Positions 59,170 through 64,000 of a stretch of DNA of 64,000 nt are shown here, in pieces; position 1 is the first letter of the stretch, and each line of letters begins with the position of its first letter. This stretch comes from Oreohelix idahoensis. Taxonomy: Eukaryota > Mollusca > Gastropoda > Stylommatophora > Oreohelicidae. The notes below the pieces were generated by a model. The model did not search any database and was not told where the DNA came from. It worked only from the letters and a program-made list of their open reading frames with translations. The position numbers and the translations under genes were made by a program. Location of the stretch: positions 379,501-443,500 of the forward strand of contig JAMPIV010011329.1 of assembly GCA_024509875.1 (NCBI GenBank). The letters run 5' to 3'.

Positions 59170-59375
59170 TCATTAGGGAGCATGGGGCCCTCCTGTGTAG
59201 GAAGTCTGAATCTAAGCACTTATGTGCTCTTACAATTGTAGTTTCAGTAGTAGTTTGTTTTAATGGTGGGGTTGCCAGCCCTACCTCACAGTAGTCAGCT
59301 CTTGTAACATGCCTGAGTGAACAGTGGTCCTGGTCTTTATTGGGCTGATCAAAAACCCCAAGAACCACATAGGGC
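59170..59375 (+). repeat. Dispersed repeat R1
   Basis: TTAGGGAGCATGGGGCCCTC, GTGTAGGAAGTCTGAATC, AAGCACTTATGTGCTCTTAC, GTTTGTTTTAATGGTGGGGT, GCCAGCCCTACCTCACAG: R1 order, diverged. Confidence 0.6.
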
Positions 59376-59576
59376 AAGAGATAATGTTTAATTATTCCTA
59401 ATTCTAAAATTGCAGAACTGCCTCTTCTAATTTTGTTGAAGGCAGTATGCATCTTCTTCAATTACCTCTTAATTTCTAAGGTGATGAGCCATGTCTGTCA
59501 TGGTGGTTTATATTCTTGTAGTTTAAAGTTCTGCTGTATTCCCACTCTGATTTTTTGTGTTAACTTTATCTTGTAT

Positions 59577-59850
59577 GGAGCTGCGGTAGCACAGTGGTTA
59601 GTGCACTGGCTTCCTAGCTCGGTGGTCCATGGTTCGATCCCTAGTTGAGGTGGGATTTTTAGACCGCAAACGGCTTTGAGGTTGACACAGCCTCATGAAT
59701 TGGATACCAGAGCAACTCTGGGAAGGTTAAGGCGGCCGGCAAGATGCTGACCACATCACCCCTAGTGTGCCGATGGTCAAGAAAATATGGGCCTAGCACC
59801 ATATTCCCAATATACCTCAATGGGCGTGTAACGGAATCCTTTATGTTGTA
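59577..59850 (+). mobile_element. tRNA-derived SINE
   Basis: Head GGAGCTGCGGTAGCACAGTG with A box TAGCACAGTGG (59587-59597) and perfect B box GGTTCGATCCC (59631-59641), correctly spaced. A body of about 200 bp follows (GACCGCAAACGGC, GAGGTTGACACAGCC, AAGGCGGCCGGCAAGATGC). Not a functional tRNA, because no 3' acceptor strand pairs. This family differs from the SINE at 20500-20760. Confidence 0.78.
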
Positions 59851-59984
59851 TGGTTATTCTTTTCTGTCCTGCATCTCCCACCTCCTGCAGTTCCCAGTGG
59901 TGTCTGATGAGACAAGGAAAGAATACCTGAGGCAAGTCATAAGTGGCTGTGTATGGGGGTTGGCAACCTCATGATGTAAAACAA

Positions 59985-60095
59985 ATAGCTGTCAACAGAC
60001 ACCACCACAAGAGCACATGAATGCTTTATTGTAAGCTTCCTGTAAGGGGGTTAGCTACACTGGGGGCCCTATTCTCCATGAGGAGCGAGAAAGGA
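59985..60095 (-). repeat. Dispersed repeat R1, inverted
   Basis: GAGCACATGAATGCTTTATT and GTAAGCTTCCTGTAAGGGGG are the reverse complement of the R1 centre. Confidence 0.5.
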
Positions 60096-60134
60096 AATGA
60101 TGATATTGTCCTGCAGTGACAGTGATAGATGCAT

Positions 60135-60275
60135 ATTTCTTATCTCTCTTATTATGTACACATTTATTGTCTCTCTAATATGTACACATTTATTGTCTGT
60201 ATTATTATGTTCACATTTCTTGTCTGTCTTATTTTATATACATTTCTTCTCTGTCTTATTATTATATATCCACAG
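60135..60275. repeat. Short minisatellite
   Basis: About four imperfect ~30-bp units of TCTTATTATGTACACATTTA type. Confidence 0.65.
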
Positions 60276-60324
60276 TCCTGTTTAACTCTCACAAGCATTT
60301 TCTTGTTAGCTGTCTGTCGAGTTA

Positions 60325-60415
60325 ACATGAGAAAGTGGAGATGGATAGGACATACCCTGAGGAAACGATCAACCAGTTTAGTCAGACATGTGTTTGACTG
60401 AAACCCACAGGAAAG
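60325..60415 (+). repeat. LINE family 1 fragment
   Basis: Reads as WRWIGHTLRKR (GTGGAGATGGATAGGACATA, CCCTGAGGAAACG), the family 1 C-terminal motif. Confidence 0.6.
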
Positions 60416-60419
60416 AGAA

Positions 60420-61001
60420 GAAAAGGAACATTGCCTGAGGGAGAAGTAGCTCTATTATTTCTTCCTCAGAGACCTCCTCCCTGAGGACTACACAGGACTT
60501 CATGGGGCAACTCTTTAGGGTACAAACTGTCACCCGCTGTGAAATAATTTTGAACAAATACACCATTTATGACAGGTTGCCGAGAACATAGTTGTTATAT
60601 TTACTTGACCCCCACAAATATAATTATGCAATTAAAAAATATTTTATATGTATATACAAATCATCATCACTATCAGTATTATTCTGATTCTTGTTATCCC
60701 CACCCACAAAAAACCATCCTTGACACGGACAACATTATCCTTGCTATATATACAAAAATTAGGACTGGGATCTGTAATGATTAATTAATTAGTATACATT
60801 ATGTAATCAATTAATTGATAAAACATATTTTAATCGATTATTCCATTTTTAGCAATGTTTATGTTCTTTCCTTAAATGCGAGAGCGTTTGCTATAGTAGA
60901 GGTTTGTGATTTGGAATTTGGCAAGTATGGTCAATAATAATAAACTGTTTGGTTGTAACTTTTCAGTATTTTCATTATATTTTCAGGACGATGTTGCCTT
61001 A
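60420..61001. other. No gene recognised
   Basis: AT-rich; nothing placed. Confidence 0.4.
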
Positions 61002-61774
61002 TCTATATAAATAAAAGGCAATGTATGTATGTTCTTAATACAAATCCGCATGCCTTATTATTTCTTAATGAATCTTGGCAAAGATTCTTTTTAATTACTG
61101 CCGGGTAACGCCATGTAGTTATTTCATAAGTTAATATTGTAATTATGACATTATGAGTAATTAAAGTTTTCCGTAGCGAAATGTAAACAGGCCATTAATT
61201 CTGAGGGGCCGTAATCAAATAAATAGATATCCAAAAAATATCAAGGGACGTAACACAAATGTTAAAACTTTTATTTTATCTTTGTTATTAATAACCATAC
61301 GTTTGCATATTTTACAAGATAATTAAAAATGTTTAACTGCACACTTTTACTTTAATAGGAAATAGACCAAAAAACCCAGTTTTATGTAGCACTTCCTTTT
61401 TTTTTAACAATGTAATTTTAATGGCACTCATTTTGCCAGGCGGGTTCAAATTGAATCAGAACTGTATCGATACATATATTAAAACCAATGAATATTCTGT
61501 GAGGATGAACATCCACTGTGCGTGTTTAATCTGAATGAAAATCGAACATGGTTTAAAGTATTATTTTTTTAATAGCATTTTAAAAATGCGTGGTCAAACG
61601 AATTTAAATTGTAAAACAACTGTATCGACATATGTAAAAACCAAACTCACTCGATAGTCGCTTTTTTTCCGTTGCAATTATTTTTAAGTTTTTTTATAGT
61701 AAAAACTTTAGTTCTTGCAGATAACAAAATTATTAGATAGGTATGATCGTTGAAGGACCGTTTAAATAGAAGTA

Positions 61775-62225
61775 ATATTGTCACATGTTGCCAGGTAACA
61801 CAATTTGGTTTCTACCGCTTTGGTTTAAAGGAAAAAAAAAAGCTGGTGGCATTTTGTCAAATATGTATTCAATTCATGTGAAAGTATGTTTGTTTTAATT
61901 GAAAAAAGCAAATTTATGCATTCATTTGCTTTCACTTATGGTATGTCGGTGCTTCAGAATTTTTTTTATAAACCTTTGTCCCCGCTTAGTACTAAAATTT
62001 AGAAAATACAAAGTAATTTTATCACATGTTGGCAGGTATAAATTTAGAAAATGCAAAGTAATTTTGTCACATGTTGCCAGGTAACATAATTTAGTTTCTA
62101 TCGCTTTGGTTAAAAAAAAATAAGCTGGTGGCTTTTTGTCAAATATGTATTCAGTTCATGTGAATGTATGTTTATTTTGATTGAAAAAGCAGATTTATGC
62201 ATTCATTAGCTTTCACTTATAGAAC
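61775..62225 (+). repeat. ~285-bp direct repeat inside the Helitron remnant
   Basis: GTCACATGTTGCCAGGTAAC, then AGCTGGTGGC, TTTGTCAAATATGTATTCA and TTTATGCATTCATT occur at about 61780-61935 and again at 62067-62225. A third partial unit starts near 62010 (ATCACATGTTGGCAGGTAT). Confidence 0.7.
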
Positions 62226-63384
62226 TGTTTCTGCGATACTTGGTAGGGACATTTTGCGGGAAACAAACTATGACATTGATCAGTTGGAAAGATTTGTTGA
62301 AACCAATGAACCGCTCTTAGTTGATGATGAAAGATTGGCATACAACGCTTTTCTGGACCTGATCAGAAATGGAAATGGAGGACTATTCTTTCTTGATGCA
62401 CCTGGTGGTACAGGAAAAACATTTCTTATTAACTTGCTTCTTGCTAAAGTTCGGAAGCAAAATGAGATTGCTCTTACGGTTGCATCAGCTGGAATAGCAT
62501 CTACATTTTTGGAAGGAGGTCGTACAGCTCATTCAGCTCTCAAACTACCCCTAAATCTAGCATATTTAGAGTCTCCAATTTGTAACATTTGTAACATTAG
62601 CAAGGGCTCTGGACAAGCACAAGTGCTAAAAAAATGCAAAGTCATTGTGTGGGATGAGTGTACTATGTCACATAAGAGAGCTCTTGAAGCTCTTGATCTG
62701 ACTCTGCAAGATATTAGGGGAAACACTCTTCCAATGGGAGGGGCTGTGATAGTGCTTTCTGGTGATTTTTGTCAAACGTTACCACTTATTCCGCGATCAA
62801 CACCAGCAGACAAACTAAATGCTTGCCTTAAAGCATCATACCTTTGGAGACACATTCAGAAAATGGAACTGACCACCAATATGTGCGTTCATTTACTTGG
62901 AAATACAACCACATACAACTTTGCTCACCAACTGTTGTGCCTTGGTGATGGCAAATTTTCTACGAATCAAACAACTAATCTGATATCGTTTCCATCGGAT
63001 ATTTGCAATGTAGTCATGTCAGTTCAAGAATTACAAAACAGCATTTTTCCGAACATTCACAACAACTTTAGAAATTATAAATGGCTTTGTGAGCGAGCCA
63101 TTCTGTCACCTAAAAATGAGAGCGTTAGTAATATCAATCTCCTAATCCAGAATTAGCTGCCGGCATAGCCACAACATACAAATCAATTGACACTGTCATA
63201 GACAGCCAGCAGGCTGTATTTTATCCGACTGAGTTCCGGAACTCATTGGAACCAACTGGAATGCCACCGCATAACTTAATTTTTAAAAATGGTGCACCGA
63301 TAATATTGCTGCAAAATCTTGATCTGCCTAAATTGTGTAATGGAACCAGATTATGTATTAAGAACCTCATGCCAAACATGATAC
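62197..63384 (+). pseudogene. Helitron Pif1-type helicase domain (frameshift, truncated by mariner)
   Basis: The frame at 62197-63156 reads VDDERLAYNAFLDLI, FFLDAPGGTGKTFLINLLL (Walker A), ASAGIASTFLEGGRTAHSAL, KVIVWDECTMSHKRALEAL (Walker B) and VIVLSGDFCQTLPLIPRST: the helicase part of RepHel, a 5'-to-3' DNA helicase used in rolling-circle transposition. Near 63148 the frame shifts by one base. The next frame continues [32 protein letters not shown] and [17 protein letters not shown] until the mariner end at 63385. The helicase C-terminus is missing. Confidence 0.9.
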
Positions 63385-64000
63385 GAGGGGCGTTCAGAAA
63401 GTAATGCACCACATCGTTTTTCTCAGCTAATCATGAAGATAGAAGCATGAAATTTTGCACACTTCAAATATGGCATGTGCCAATTGTGTGCACCAAATTG
63501 CACCGCAACCGGCCAGATTATACGGCTGCCCTAAACCGTTGAAATGGAGCATGTTAGCAACTTGCGTTATAAGCTGCGAATTGTGATAGAATTTCTCGTT
63601 GCAGAGAAGGAAACTGTTGTGAACATTCACAAGCATCTATGTGATGTGTATGGAAGTTTTGCAGTTGACAGGAGTACAGTCAGTCGCTGGGTTCAGAGAA
63701 TCAAAGAATCAGGAAGTGGAGATACGGAGCTCCTTGATCGGCCACGCTGTGGACGTCCTGCAACAGCCACCAATGCAGAAATGTTGAAATGCGCTGAGGG
63801 CATTATTCTTACTGATAGGCGAATCACTACTCAACAATTGGCCTTACAGCTGTCAGTCAGCATTGGTAGTGCAAATGCAGTTATAAAAACTCTCAGATTT
63901 TCTAAGGTTTGCGCAAGATGGGTTCCTCGAAGTCTCACAAATGACCACCGATTGCAAAAGAAAGCAATTTTTTCTGAATTGTTGGAGCATTTCAATGCTG
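63385..64000 (+). mobile_element. mariner-type transposon, left part, cut by window edge
   Basis: Starts CGAGGGGCGTTCAGAAAGTA directly after a TA dinucleotide (63383-63384), as expected for Tc1/mariner insertion. The start codon lies 160 bp inside. The right end is outside the window. Confidence 0.88.
63544..64000 (+). CDS. mariner transposase, N-terminal part (open at window edge)
   Basis: ATG at 63544: MEHVSNLRYKLRIVIEFLVA, then a helix-turn-helix region (YGSFAVDRSTVSRWVQRI, GDTELLDRPRCGRPATAT) and a second one (ITTQQLALQLSVSIGSANAV), then CARWVPRSLTNDHRLQKK, the linker wording WVPR.LT that precedes the catalytic domain in mariner/SETMAR-like transposases. 152 codons with no stop, so it is potentially intact here. 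The catalytic D,D(34)D domain lies beyond the window. Confidence 0.9.
   Translation, partial: MEHVSNLRYKLRIVIEFLVAEKETVVNIHKHLCDVYGSFAVDRSTVSRWVQRIKESGSGDTELLDRPRCGRPATATNAEMLKCAEGIILTDRRITTQQLALQLSVSIGSANAVIKTLRFSKVCARWVPRSLTNDHRLQKKAIFSELLEHFNA

Larger units (their letters stand above)
61002..63384 (+). mobile_element. Helitron remnant (5' end plus helicase)
   Basis: Possible 5' end at 61002: TCTATATAAATAAAAGGCAA followed by TGTATGTATGTTC, the kind of start seen in animal Helitrons, preceded by A. The helicase half of RepHel follows from 62197. The Rep nuclease is not found in between, so the element is internally deleted. A mariner interrupts it at 63385. The 3' end is outside the window or lost. 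Confidence 0.6.
56590..64000 (+). other. GALNT intron 3 (incomplete)
   Basis: Starts GTGAGT and has no acceptor with a following GALNT exon before the window ends. It contains the pyrimidine tract, R1, SINE, LINE debris, Helitron and mariner. Confidence 0.75.

Noticed and set aside
56590..59241. Open frames of 650-880 codons made of Phe, Leu and Ser
   Set aside because: They come from stop-free T/C-rich tandem sequence in all three frames directly behind a splice donor. No domain or codon signal is present.
59577..59650. tRNA gene
   Set aside because: A and B boxes are good but the 3' acceptor strand does not pair and a SINE body follows.

Overview
This window is animal nuclear DNA, most likely from an invertebrate and perhaps an arthropod with a large, AT-rich, repeat-filled genome. 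The inference rests on a spliced host gene with kilobase introns and on many transposons of several classes. No bacterial gene organisation, CRISPR array or bacterial operon is present. The species cannot be fixed from the sequence alone.

The only host gene I can support is a polypeptide N-acetylgalactosaminyltransferase (GALNT/PGANT family, Golgi mucin-type O-glycosylation) on the + strand. Coding exons lie at 37052-37503, 41768-41934 and 56412-56589. Their splice phases agree, and the gene continues beyond 64000. Intron 1 is 4.3 kb, intron 2 is 14.5 kb and intron 3 exceeds 7.4 kb. A CpG-richer stretch near 18.95-19.41 kb that ends in a good donor could be an upstream non-coding exon, but this is speculative.

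Almost everything else is mobile DNA, often nested. 1-6.0 kb: a ZMYM1-type hAT transposon (- strand) split by a full-length LINE (family 1, copy A) with a 12-bp target duplication. 6.3-8 kb: piggyBac and hAT remnants. 8.5-9.2 kb: a LINE remnant holding a tRNA-like SINE. 9.3-12.5 kb: a LINE (family 2) whose 5' half is inverted, as in twin priming. 13.4-17.1 kb: a nearly complete third LINE. 19.8-24 kb: LINE debris, a tRNA-derived SINE and a hAT MITE. 24.0-28.4 kb: a ~394-bp tandem array holding the second full-length family 1 LINE (copy B). 28.6-30.6 kb: a piggyBac transposase relic (- strand). 31-36 kb: LINE family 2 fragments and a small hAT with an 8-bp target duplication.

Inside the GALNT introns: intron 1 holds LINE 3' ends and copies of a dispersed repeat (R1). 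Intron 2 starts with a ~93-bp tandem repeat that resembles the end of exon 2 plus its donor region. That repeat array is interrupted by a 51-bp minisatellite (~30 copies, 42.24-43.80 kb), by an 11.2-kb hAT (44281-55468, perfect 8-bp target duplication) and by a LINE 3' end. The hAT in turn contains a 8.25-kb Ty3/gypsy-type LTR retrotransposon with near-identical 653-bp LTRs. Its pol order is protease-integrase-reverse transcriptase-RNase H, the copia-like order of the Gmr1 group. Intron 3 begins with a 2.5-kb pyrimidine tract, followed by R1, a SINE, a Helitron helicase (62.2-63.38 kb) and a mariner transposon inserted in that helicase and running off the right edge.

The mobile elements do not form a pathway. 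What they give is a nesting order: hAT before gypsy, LINE debris before hAT MITE, Helitron before mariner, tandem array before LINE copy B.
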